Below the pieces are notes generated by a model. It saw only the letters and a list, made by a program, of their open reading frames with translations, did not search any database and had not been told where the DNA came from. A stretch of DNA of 64,000 nt from Mesocentrotus franciscanus (lineage: Eukaryota; Echinodermata; Echinoidea; Camarodonta; Strongylocentrotidae). Positions 1-10,036 of the stretch are shown piece after piece. The DNA lies in assembly GCA_037976565.1 (NCBI GenBank), contig CP137667.1, positions 5,940,900-6,004,899 of the forward strand. The letters are read 5' to 3'. Position numbers and translations under genes: made by a program. The stretch's first letter is position 1. The number at the start of each line of letters is the position of its first letter.

Positions 1-89
1 GTGACGGACTACTTTTCCATCTGTTCCAACATATAGAATGACTTAACACAATTTTTCTTTTTAATTCATGGCTCAGAAGGTTTATTTCT

Positions 90-770
90 TAAGAGGACCG
101 ATAGAAATATGTTATCTATAATATATTTTGAGTAGTGCCTAATAGGAAAAGGAACTTGCGAGAAAAACAGAAATTAGTCATGTTTTTTAACACGGCAAAT
201 GGGAGAGTTATCCCGGACCTACGTCATAATCCACTGACCACACTACCAATATCATATTATTATCTTTTTAAAAGACTGTTGTTAAAAGAACACTTTTAGA
301 AATGAATATAACAACATGTAAATTATTGAGAAAAATAAAATGAAATGGAAGGATTCCGGAATTATAGAAAGGGGGGTAAAATGACGCATATTAAAGGTAC
401 TATGTCCCATTTGCAGGCCAAAAAAATGAAAAGGTTAAATTCCAACGGCATTTGAAAGACAATACTAATTTAGAACTTCCCTAAAAAAGGGGGGCTTGAA
501 AATGTCTTAAAGTGGGAAAATAACAACTATTAGTTGTCAAATCGACTAAGGAGCTATAGAGCCAGTGAGTAATAGTCTGATTTATCAGACCATTGTATCG
601 AATGGTCGTATGGTCGTACGTTTTATGCTGCGCAAAGATTCAATCAGTTTAATTTTGGCCATTACAAGAAGTGGGTTATTGATGTAGACAAATGCTCATG
701 TAACCTTTACAGCTCATGTTATGTATGTTATTATCAAAGATGAAAAAAGGGATCGTGCAATAAACATCTT
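90..770 (+). repeat. Dispersed repeat, copy A (inverted partner at 47560-48330)
   Basis: By eye this stretch aligns with the reverse complement of 47560-48330. Shared blocks include the segment around 120-160 (TAATATATTTTGAGTAGTGC), the segment around 380-560 (TCCCATTTGCAGGCC and CAACGGCATTTGAAAGA), and the segment around 610-740 (CATTACAAGAAGTGGGTTAT). Order is conserved over about 700 bp with scattered substitutions and small indels. No open frame of note is seen. It is probably a non-autonomous transposon or an old repeat family; I do not recognise the family and could not fix its ends. Confidence 0.7.
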
Positions 771-1300
771 CTAGATAGATGATTAAAACTCCCGCCAGTG
801 TAGTTATCGCTGCTCTAGTCATCGCCATCTTGGTTCAGAAGATCGACTTCTAATTTGCATACAGCTTTCAATCAAAGTTCGAGGAGGGGGCGCACGCAGG
901 GGACTTACGTGAATGTAGTACGGCCTGCCTTTGCCAAGCCAGCTGATCGCTGCCGATCGTGACGTAACGAAAGTGGGCGGAAACAGCAGGCGAATCTTAG
1001 AGCCGAACTGCGATTGGTATTACTTCGGCACATGTGTGCGATAATCGGCATTGTTCGGGCATTCGAAACGTGCCATCTGCTTAAGAGCCGTATTCTGTAG
1101 GTGTCAATATCCAGCTAGCACTGTCCGCCAGCGCGTACGTATTTTGAACGCCCTCTGGAATACGGGGAACGTGCGTCTTTAAAAGTCTTACCAATTTATG
1201 AATTGCATGTTTATAATGTAAGAATATTCATATTTATTTTTCATAAAAATTTATTACCAAAATCATTTGATTTCTTATTTTAACGTAATATTGCCGTACA
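771..1300. other. Non-coding stretch with a CpG-rich core
   Basis: No gene seen. The part from about 880 to 1150 is clearly richer in G+C and CpG than its surroundings and contains a CRE-like TGACGTAA at about 959. It could be a promoter-like island or part of a repeat; nothing in the window is clearly driven by it. Confidence 0.3.
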
Positions 1301-1309
1301 TAATAACAC

Positions 1310-1830
1310 TCATGTTAAATGCGATTGCCGTGTTGCTTATGGTAACACTTCCTTCGCACGTAGTATTATTTGGTGAAGAGTTCCCATGTTATGGAATGAA
1401 TTGCCAACATTTATTAAAGATTCAATTGTTGTACGTGCATATAAGAATATACTAAAAAGAGTATAATATAACGAATGCTTTAATATTCCAATAGATAGTA
1501 AATCCAATAACATTCTTGCTTTTTATCAATATCGATATATTTTGATATTGCTTGGTGTGCTTTATGTTGTCTTTAGACTTGTATACATGCTTCTAAACAG
1601 TACGGCATCATGGACATAAGTTTTATACAAACGTGCTTTTATCCCTTCACATTTACATCGTGTATTTCAAGTCGTGTACATTCGTCCTTGTTTCTTCTTA
1701 ATTTGCATGTTTTTTTTGTGTTTGTTTAGTTATTACACTTTTACTTTTGTATATAACTGTGTTTCTGTATTTTTAATGAAAAATTGAAAATAAGTTCAAT
1801 TCATTTCAATTAAATTCTTATGTACTACAT
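1310..1830 (+). pseudogene. Remnant of a non-LTR retrotransposon reverse transcriptase C-terminus and 3' tail
   Basis: From 1386 to 1466 one frame reads LWNELPTFIKDS followed by a basic stretch and a stop. This is the conserved C-terminal signature of non-LTR reverse transcriptases ('LWN.LP..I..S...FK..LK'). Upstream (1310-1385) the frame is broken by stops. Downstream the sequence is AT-rich and ends near 1790-1830 in a degenerate TTCAA-type tail, as expected for a 3' end. The clade cannot be assigned from so little. It is a dead fragment. Confidence 0.5.
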
Positions 1831-2345
1831 AATCAACCTATTCCAATTTCTTGCAGTCAGTTTGTAACATGTGAGAGTATGTCTTTTATTACTGGAGTAG
1901 TAAATCGATACCCATACAAAAGTAGGGGTGATAAATCCACTATTATCCTATAAAAATGCAGTCAAATATTTTCACATTATACCCTTCACCTATATCTTGC
2001 CATTATGTTGTTTATGCATGCCATACACTCCATTGCTACTATGTTGCAGTCCTCTTCCTTTCTCTTTCTCCAAACTCTCTATCCTCTTCTCCTCCTTGCC
2101 TATCCCTTTCTTCCCTTCTTCTATTTATAATGTATATTATGTATTTGTGAATTCGGGCGTACCCATTACAAGCTATGCTTACCGGGATTTGCGCCTTCTT
2201 CCTTGTAATACAAGTTCTTAAATTATATTTATGTTCCTATACGTATAAAGTGTACTGTTTTAACAGATGTCAAAAATGTTTTCAAATTGAATGGAAGAAA
2301 ATAAATGTACATTAATTTGAATTGAATTTGAATTGAATTGAATAT
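1831..2345 (+). other. Non-coding; possible second retroelement 3' end with a GAATT-type tail
   Basis: No gene is supported. A pyrimidine-rich tract lies at about 2050-2130. An AATAAA at about 2300 is followed by a pentanucleotide-like run (TTGAATTGAATTG type) at 2317-2342, which resembles the tail of a non-LTR retrotransposon or SINE, but there is no coding support. Confidence 0.3.
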
Positions 2346-2961
2346 ATCCCAGAGGTGAAGGCAGGTAAGCTCATCCTCCTTCTTCTAAGAATGGTGTTAC
2401 CGCCCAAAGAGAGATGCCCAATCATTACAGAGTTCTTATCAGGAGGCGGGGAAACATTTGGACCCCCTCCCAATCCCATAATCAGGACGGCAATATATTG
2501 CATGTCACTTTCATGCTAATGTTCATGTAGGTGCATCCTTTACTTTCTAACTCTTTATTTTGATTCAGATGATTTTATTTCTCATGCAAAACATAATACA
2601 ATGAATACGTATATAACAAAAATATACAATGAAAAGACAAATATAAAAGAAATAGCACGAGAATTTCCAGATTATCTTTCAGAAAGAACAGTTCCAACCA
2701 AATCTTCCTCATTTGTTGCGCTTTCCAGGATAATGCTATTGCACAGCTGTGACCTGACAGTAGCAAGAGGTCCCATTTGGGATCAAGACCAGATCAGTAG
2801 TTGGTGAATTCATGATTATCTGGTTAATCCTTCTACATGTACTTACTACACCATTTTTGTATGCCAATCAGAATGCATGGCAAACAAATGGTTAACCAGG
2901 TACATTGTTAAACAGAAAACACATCATGACATTTGAAAAACAAATGTAAAAATTTACGCAC
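2346..2961. other. No gene recognised; lies 3' of the minus-strand Ig exon
   Basis: Short open frames exist on both strands, but none has a recognisable domain or clear splice sites. If the Ig exon at 2962-3312 belongs to a real gene, this is intron sequence and the following exons are probably further left, outside the window. Confidence 0.3.
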
Positions 2962-3312
2962 CTTTAATTGTCACGTTAAATATGCACAGTTTTTGGTCTG
3001 CAAATGTGCGTATATCACATCGATATTCTTTTGCATCCTCCAGTAAAAAGTTATCCATGGTGAACAAACTATTATAGCTGTTTTGGACATCCAATCTATG
3101 GCCATCAATGTCCTCACAGCTACCATAGGCCTCCGAGGGACAGACAAAGATTAATGAGCTACTAGTATTAAAATCGCTAATAATGCTCCACTTAATACTA
3201 ATCAGGGTCCCAGTGGTAGTGTTGGGTCCATCGCATCTCATCTCGAAATTTGCTCCAACGAAAACCATCCTGTCCTCGTAGATCCTGTCCTCGTAGAAAT
3301 CCAGTTGGCAAA
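2962..3312 (-). CDS. Immunoglobulin V-like domain exon (partial gene, minus strand)
   Basis: This is a 351-bp internal exon of an unidentified IgSF protein. On the minus strand an acceptor (pyrimidine-rich tract ending in AATCTAG, AG at 3314-3313) precedes it, and a donor (AAAG then GTGCGT, at 2961) follows. Both junctions are phase 1, the usual arrangement for single-exon Ig domains. The open frame of 117 codons has the V-set pattern: Cys in FEMRCDG, Trp in IKWSI about 17 residues later, and the DAKEYRC ending with the partner Cys. Extra cysteines (VCPS, GSCED) suggest a further disulfide. A sequon-rich segment (NTTTG) suggests an extracellular domain. It is unlike the + strand gene's V exon in detail. 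No signal or membrane exon could be firmly linked. A weak signal-like start (MTFASSLFVCLLG, near 3540 minus) lies upstream but its donor and phase do not fit well. It could be a pseudogene exon. Confidence 0.65.
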
Positions 3313-3794
3313 CTAGATTCAAAAGCAATAAAAACATGAAAAAAGTGGGTTATTCAAGAATTATCCCGTTTGTAAGATGTTATACCTCGGGAGAGCCCTA
3401 GATGATCTTTTGCCATTAATCCTTATTATAAAGCTATCGTCATAATGGTGTCTATCGTGGGCGGAATCTCTATTTAAACTTGCAGGGGATACGTGTAGAT
3501 TCCCCAACAAGCAAACAAATAATGAAGAAGCGAAAGTCATAGAATATTGTGTTATGCTCTCTTCCTAACTGCCTCCAGAAAAACGATAAAATAATAAAAT
3601 AAAGAGATAAACAGGCTCGAGGTCGCTGTACCTCCTCCCCCTCCTAATGATATTAGTCATAAGATTTGTCCATCATTTTTATTGACATCACCAACCTTTT
3701 GAACAATTAGTTATTGATATGGCCAGATTAAATGCTTATACTGATGCTTTATACTATTGATATCTATAATTTGACATGATTTTCTATTTTTCAG

Positions 3795-3983
3795 GGTAAA
3801 GGTCCGAGTAAATGCTATTGTACATTAAATACTCTACATTATAATAATCATTTCAATGCAGACTATGAACATCAGCCCAATAGACTGCAATTTGCTAACA
3901 GTGAAATTAAAAAGATTATTAACAGTTCCTCATCAAACACAAATGCAAGATTAAATGAAGATATAGTAAAAAATAAAAATTAA
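3795..3983 (+). CDS. Weak candidate terminal exon
   Basis: After a good acceptor (TTTTCTATTTTTCAG, ending 3794) one frame stays open for 62 codons to a TAA at 3981-3983. The sequence begins GKGPSKCYCTLNT and is hydrophilic, rich in Asn and Ser. An open frame of this length in AT-rich DNA is somewhat unusual, but no domain is recognisable and no neighbouring + strand exon was found. It may well be chance. Confidence 0.2.
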   Translation, partial: GKGPSKCYCTLNTLHYNNHFNADYEHQPNRLQFANSEIKKIINSSSSNTNARLNEDIVKNKN

Positions 3984-5289
3984 AAAAATATAAACATATA
4001 TATAAATATATATAATATCTCCATAATACAAAAAGATACTAGATTTACATTTGTATGCATGCATGATCTCTCTCAAAGGAACATCATCGATGAAGTTAGA
4101 ATTGGAAAGAATAACTTACAGATTAAATGAACGGAACAAATTAGCCATACTAAATGCAAACGTATGTCCATAGCGATCAGAGTGTCCTTTACAATCGTTA
4201 ACGACGTCAATGTCTTTGGAGTGTAAAAAACCAAGATTATACGAGTGTCCAATGATAACTGGTAAACGAAAGCTAATTTGTGAAGTTAAGCATGCTGGCG
4301 CTGTTGAATGTTTAAGCACTGCTTACTTTATTTTGATATGTTTGTGTTTATAATGTATCAGAAAATGTAATGTGTTTATACCGTAAGAACAATTATGTTC
4401 CTCTTTATCATTTAGTATATGAACATCTGAATAAAGGCAAACAAACTTTTTTTTAAATCAGTTTTGTAGATAGCTGACATGAGGGCAACAAAGAACTCTT
4501 TTTGTCACTTAAAATGGATAAATATGGCACGGGTTTAAATGTGCTTTTGAAAGTAGTACTTTGTGGATAGCCTTTATTCTAGCAGCTATTGTCAGGGCTT
4601 CGTGTATGTATTTCAAGGAATAAAATCATGTCAGCTACCCATTTAATGCCTAGGTTGTAAAAAGCGACTACTGACCGAATGCCAAGTCAAATGTCATGCA
4701 TTATGTAAATATTTTATCTTGCAACCCCTTTGAGAGTCCAGTGAATGATTACCATGGCGTTCCCACAATATGATAAGTTGTTTACGATGTCTTGCACTGT
4801 AATGGCAGTTGTTATTAAGTTATGAAGGCATTGATCGTTAGATCTTTAAAAATTCATATTAAGTAAAATTATGAATGTGTGGGGACAATATTCATTATCC
4901 TATTATCAGATGTGTATACGTTACTCAGGAATATTTCAATCTTTATGTAACTTTGGTATCTCAAAAGAGTATGAGCATAATTGTTCACCCACAGCAAATA
5001 ATGGTGCTGTTTTCTTGTCAAGTAGTATATACTTTATAAAGTAGGTACCAATCTCCTTCCAAAATAATTGCTAGTATTCTGAGCGGTTTCAACTTAAAGT
5101 CCAGTCTTAGTTAAACCAGAGTTTAATTAAACCTGACTAAGACCGCAAGTCCAGTCTATGTCGGGTTAAACTCCATTTCTGTTCCTGAAAGTCCGGTAAA
5201 GTTAAACCAGAGTTTGAGTCCAATCTAAGTTTTGCCGGCATGGAGATATAATCTGCTGCAACTGCACATGCTCAGTGGTGGTTATTCTA
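3984..5289. other. No gene recognised
   Basis: AT-rich sequence without recognisable coding content. At 5106-5146 there is a small palindrome-like segment (GTCTTAGT ... ACTAAGAC around an AAACCAGAGTTTAATTAAACC core), and related half-copies follow to about 5240, suggesting a short MITE-like remnant. Confidence 0.3.
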
Positions 5290-5825
5290 TGTTAAAGAAG
5301 ACTGCAATTCGCCCCAAATTTGCATGGTTTTTTTTTTATGTCTAAGGTATTTAATGCAGACGTTAGGCCAACTGGCCAAAACGTGTAAATTTTATCCGCT
5401 TTTACTAATTGCCCAAAAAAGGCAATTTTTAATCCGCTTTGGCCAAAAGACTCAATATTTAAGTTGTATTGCCCATATATAATAATACAGAGATTTGTTT
5501 CCAATTGGAGTTAAATACACTGTAAACATAGGAATAAAACATGATTTTGCATGCTGAGAGCCAGAATTCCGTTAAGTTAATGCTGAACAGGAACACCCTT
5601 CCAGCACTCAGCAGACAGTATATAACAAGAATATTATTCAGTGTCACATCATGAACTCATCTATACATAAATAGCAAACTGATGAATAATAATAACAATA
5701 TCGCAAGTTCCTCCAATCAAAAAAAGGATGATAGAGGAAGACAGCTCAGAGCGAGTGGGAGGAAGAGAGGGGAAAAGGAGGGTCAAAAGTCAGAAAGAGA
5801 GTGAGAGAGGGTACAAGAAGACCCC

Positions 5826-5861
<36 letters not shown>

Positions 5862-6395
5862 GGTTTTATCTGCATTCGCCAACAGCCCAAGGTGTTATAT
5901 TTATCTACTTTGAACAAGTGCTCAAAGTAGGAAAGTTATCCGCTTTGGCTGAAACGTCTTATCCGGTGTGACCGCGCCGTTTGTCCTTCTAGTACCGTTA
6001 GTCCTTCAAACATAATATGCGGGTTTTCAGCTCGCACGGATCGTCCGTGACTCGCGCGGATCGTCCGAGGGACAAAATGTGCGGTTGGCAATCCGTACAG
6101 TCTGTCCTAATATTGTTGTACGCGTATATTTGCTAAAAGGAAGCAACTCGGCAAATCAAAATATTTAGATTCATTGTAAATCAATGGGTTGACATGTTTT
6201 CTAGAAATGACATAAGAATAACTCTCTATAAATTTTTAGAGCAAATGGACCAGTACTTTTGAAATGAGAAGTGAATAATTTCTTTAAAACCCTGATCGGC
6301 AATATCGCTGTGTATAGGCGCTGCAACTGTTGTAATCGATTATACTTTTGTACGAGGCTTCAAACTTCAGCCAATTCTCTGTTATTATACTCTCG
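5290..6395. other. Repeat-like non-coding stretch with poly(A) run
   Basis: A run of 31 A residues lies at 5827-5857. The motif TTATCCGCTTT(GGC) occurs near 5391 and 5937, with a variant near 5430, on either side of the poly(A) run. This suggests a poly(A)-tailed insertion between duplicated or split repeat sequence. GC-rich palindromic bits (GCGCGGATCGTCCG type) lie at 6040-6070. No gene is seen. Confidence 0.3.
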
Positions 6396-6398
6396 ATA

Positions 6399-6529
6399 CA
6401 GGCCCCGCACAACGGCGTTGCATGTCATATAACACGGAGACGGGGCTTGGATAACGACTATACTCAAATACTCGTGAACAAGGCCCCACCCTATGCATTT
6501 TCATGACGGACAACACGGTAGTGGGGCTT
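6399..6529. repeat. Two tandem GGCCCC/GGGGC hairpins, about 81 bp apart
   Basis: At 6399-6449 and again at 6480-6529 the sequence starts with AGGCCCC(G/A)C and ends about 45 bp later with the complementary G(C/T)GGGGCTT. Each can therefore form a hairpin. The two units are related but diverged. Function unknown. Confidence 0.45.
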
Positions 6530-6537
6530 CTTTCACC

Positions 6538-6640
6538 GAAGTATTTAGGGGCGTTTGGAGGTTTGATAAAGGAGTAGGAAAAGGAGTTATTAAACAGGGA
6601 GTTAAAAGCGATTAAAACGGGGTTTAATCTATGTAAAAAC
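6538..6640 (+). repeat. Left fragment of the 450/300/550-bp array unit
   Basis: The stretch TATTTAGGGGCG followed by TTTGATAAAGGAGTAGG and GAGTTAAAAGCGATTAAAA matches the start of the units found from 10037 onward. The CR1-like element to the right therefore sits inside the repeat array, and this is the left margin of the nested block. Confidence 0.6.
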
Positions 6641-6683
6641 AAGTGAACTATTTGGAAAACAACAACTTCATCATCAAAAATAT

Positions 6684-7193
6684 TTGTCTCAAAGTGTTTC
6701 TTATTATTCTAACACATCATCAAATTTCCAACTACAACTATTGATAACTGGTGATATCAATCCAAATCGTGGACCTCAGACTGAAAATGAGTTAAAGTCT
6801 GCATCAACCTACTTAACTCCTATTTCTTATCACCGTGATGAACTTTTGAAATTAAATTGTGCCCCACAGGCTGTTGTTTCACAATATGCGTTGCATCCTT
6901 CTGTTTTGGATCAAATTAAATCTCTTGGTATACTTCAGAAACAGTTCAAACGTAGTCGTAGTCACAGGGGAAAAAAGGGTGGTCGTCATAGACTGAAACG
7001 ACTACTAAAAATACCCGAGCTCCCTGCCGCATCCACGTATACGTCTTCACCCAAAGTTAACTTTGCTTTATGGAATGCAAGATCAATTAAGAATAAAATT
7101 CCAATTATATGCGAACTTGTTTTAACTCATGAACTTAACATTTTATGTGTCACAGAGACCTGGTTGACAGGTAATTATCGTGATGACCGATGA
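6684..7193 (+). pseudogene. CR1-like ORF part 1: 2A-like peptide and start of AP endonuclease
   Basis: The product begins upstream of a 2A-like motif, LLITGDINPNRGP (about residues 19-31), then a YHRDELLKL stretch typical of the N-terminus of CR1/L2 proteins, a basic region (KRSRSHRGKKGGRHRLKR), and the first endonuclease motifs: LWNARSIKNK and the catalytic Glu in TETWLTG. In active 2A peptides the last four residues are NPGP; here the Pro before Gly is Arg, so ribosome skipping is probably lost. The frame ends at a stop at 7193 where the family continues, and the endonuclease resumes in another frame. The true start codon is not certain, as no good ATG precedes the motif in this frame. Confidence 0.7.
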
Positions 7194-7242
7194 TTGCCGA
7201 TCTTACTGCAACTCTCCCAAATTATGACATACGTCACATCCC

Positions 7243-8562
7243 ATGTATTGGAAGGGAAGGTGTTGGTGTATGTGTGCTTCTTTGTTCTACCTTCAAAATT
7301 CACAAAACCGAACTTCAATCATCAATTCTTTTGAACATATTGATTTAGCTGTATCATCGAACTCCCAAAAACCTCCTCGTCTGATCATTCTTTATCGGCC
7401 TCAAAAAACAAAAGATAAGCAACATTTGGCACCGATTTTCTTTCGTGAATTTGGCACCTTCTTGGAGGATATTGCATCTATATCTGGTTTACTTCTCATC
7501 GCCGGAGACTTCAACTTTCATGTAGATGACTCGACTGAAAGAGAAGCTACTATTTTTACAGATCTGATGACCTCTGCTGGACTTACTCAATATGTAACTG
7601 GACCTACCCACAAAGATGGAAACACTCTTGATCTCATCCTAACTCGAAATACTGATAACTTTGTCTCAAATTTAAATACTACCAGTTATTTGCCGTCTGA
7701 TCATTCTGCTGTGATATGTAATCTGAATATAGCGCGACCAAAACCAGCAAAAATTAAAATTTCTATCCGTAAATTTCGCGATATTGATATTAATGTCTTT
7801 CGCACTGATATATTAAATTCACCTCTGTATAAATCTCCCGCATCTGAATTGGACAACTTGGTTTGTCAATATGACTCTGTTCTAAATGACCTTAAAAACA
7901 AGCGCGCACCTTTAATAACTCGCACAATAAGGTGTCGTCCTAACGCACCTTGGTTCAATGAAAAATTACATGAAATGAAACGGAACTTACGACGCCTTGA
8001 GCGACGTTGGAATGCTTCTAAATTAGAATTTGACAGACAAATTTTCAAAAACCAATGTTATGAATATAATCGCATGATCAAACAATCTAAACAAAACCAT
8101 CATTCAAAACAACTTGAAGGCTGTAATTCAAAGCAGATATTTCAAAAAGTCAACAAATTGTGCACACCAAAAGTATCCAAGGTGATAGCTTCTGACGATT
8201 CTGATCTTTCACTTGCTGAACGTTTTTCTAACTTCTTTACCGACAAAATTCGGAGTATCAAAAATGGTCTTAAGGATTCATCAAAAACGGATGTTTCCAT
8301 ATCCATGCTTGATTCATGCAATTCTTCATTTTCTGAATTTTCACCAGTATCAGAGGATACTTTCAGAGTTATAATAATGAAATATCCATCAACTTCATGT
8401 AGTCTCGATCCAATGCCGACATGGTTGCTTAAGAAGTGTTTAGATGAGCTTTTACCAGTCATTACCAAAATTATAAATATGTCTAATCAAAGTGGTCAAT
8501 TTCCCGATGTTTTGAAATCGGCACAAATCACTCCACTTTTAAAGACACCAAATTTGGACTGA
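7243..8562 (+). pseudogene. CR1-like ORF part 2: AP endonuclease and N-terminal RT region
   Basis: Contains the later endonuclease motifs: LYRPQ, GDFNFHVDD (catalytic Asp/Asn) and LPSDHSAV (catalytic Asp-His). A linker follows with LERRWNASK and then the RT entry region (DPMPTWLLKKC, QITPLLKTPN). It is out of frame with both neighbouring parts. The first roughly 25 residues are probably out of frame, because a different frame reads the expected endonuclease sequence up to about 7320. Confidence 0.75.
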
Positions 8563-8566
8563 AATT

Positions 8567-9901
8567 TTGAAAAACTACCGGCCTGTTGCCAACCTTAAGT
8601 TTCTTGCTAAAACAATTGAACGAGCTTGTGCTTCTCAAATTCAGGGCTATCTATCATCAAACAATCTGTGTAGTAAAATGCAATCTGCATATAGATCTTG
8701 TCATAGCGTTGAAACTGCTCTTTTACGTGTATATGATTTGTTGTTAGCTGTGGACCAAGGTGATGAAGCTGTTTTGATACTTTTAGACTATTCTGCAGCT
8801 TTCGATACTATCAGTCATAATATTTTTCTTGATTGCTTACGTAATAGATATGGTGTATCAGGTAGTGCCTTGAATTGGTTTAAAACATATTTTATGAATC
8901 GTTCTCAATCTATTGTCATTTATGACTCTTTATCCAAACCTCATGTACCACTGGAAGGTGTTCCTCAGGGATTTGTCATCGGCCCTTTGTCATTTACTTT
9001 TTACACTGCACCACTTGAAGATATTATTGAAGCGCATGGTTTAGGCCGAATGATATATGCAGATGACACCCAAGTTTATGTTGTTTTGAAACGTGATTCC
9101 GACCAATCTCTCATTACCAAACTTGAAAGATGTATAAAAGATATGAAAGCTTGGTCCACTGCTAATGATTTGAAGTTAAATGGGGATAAAACTGAGGTTA
9201 TTCATGTAACATCTCGATTCAGAAAGTCCAATCATTTACCATCTGTCGAAATTGCTAATATTCCGATACAACCTGTCAAAAGTGCACGTAACCTTGGTGT
9301 CATCTTTGAAAATGATCTTAGGATGGATGACTATATAACAAATATTTGTCGCTCAGCTTCATATTCCTTGTACAAGATAGGTCGTATTAGAAATTTTCTT
9401 GATAAAAAATCTACTGAAACGCTTATACACGCATTTATTACATGCCGTCTTGATCAATGCAATAGCCTTCTTTATGGCCTTCCGGACTCGCACATTGCAA
9501 AACTCCAGAGAATCCAAAACTCTGCTGCCAGGCTTGTAACATGCACACGTTCTTGTGAACACATAACTCCAGTACTACGCAAATTGCATTGGTTGCCGGT
9601 GACGTACCGCATTATGTACAAAATCTTGGTTTTAACTTATAAATGCATTCATGAATTGGCACCAATTTATCTGCAAGAACTAATCCACGAATACAAACCC
9701 TCACGTAATCTACGGTCATCTTCTCAATTAAACCTCATGTCTACTTCGGTGTCAACTCTTTCTTATGGTCATCGCTCTTTTTCAAAAGCTTCTGCTGAAC
9801 TTTGGAACAAACTACCTTTAAATGTCAAAAACTGTCAAACTGTTGACCAATTCAAGACTTGTCTTAAGACATATTTATTCAAAATTGCTTTTAATGATTA
9901 A
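8567..9901 (+). pseudogene. CR1-like ORF part 3: reverse transcriptase
   Basis: RT motifs in order: NYRPVANLKFLAK, LLDYSAAFDTISH (first catalytic Asp), GVPQGFVIGP (motif B, normally more conserved), IYADDTQVY (the catalytic YADD is intact), then LNGDKTEV, and the thumb and C-terminal signatures LQRIQNSAARLV, LHWLPV and ELWNKLPLNVK. The end at 9901 is natural for the family. The catalytic residues are intact, so inactivity, if real, comes from the frameshifts, some of which could be sequence errors. Confidence 0.85.
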
Positions 9902-10036
9902 CTTATATACTCTGTTCACATTGATGTGTGTTTCATATGTATTATAATTTGTAGGTTTATTTGCACTTTTTGTTTTGTTTAATATGTAATTGTTTATCAG
10001 TCTATTCAAGTAACATTGTTATTATTATTATTATTG

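Larger units (their letters stand above)
6641..10036 (+). mobile_element. CR1/L2-type non-LTR retrotransposon with 2A-like N-terminus
   Basis: A nearly complete ORF2-type coding region (endonuclease then reverse transcriptase) is followed by a short 3' UTR and an (ATT)n tail at 10017-10035, typical of CR1/L2-group elements. The coding region is cut into at least three frames (6684-7193, 7243-8562, 8567-9901), with an additional shift near 7320. The 5' boundary is approximate, and no target duplication is clear. The element is inserted in the 450-bp repeat array: array sequence lies immediately left (6538-6640) and right (from 10037). Confidence 0.85.

Noticed and set aside
2601..2807. + strand open frame of 68 codons
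   Set aside because: No domain, overlaps an equally long minus-strand frame, and no splice support.
3440..3545. Possible signal-peptide exon (MTFASSLFVCLLG) for the minus-strand Ig gene
   Set aside because: The nearest good donor gives phase 2, which does not fit the phase-1 Ig exon, and the phase-1 alternative has a poor donor sequence. Kept only as a remark.
4116..4319. Minus-strand open frame ending near a GTAAGT donor-like site
   Set aside because: Considered as an exon of the minus-strand Ig gene, but it has no Ig landmarks, and no convincing acceptor or phase match was found.
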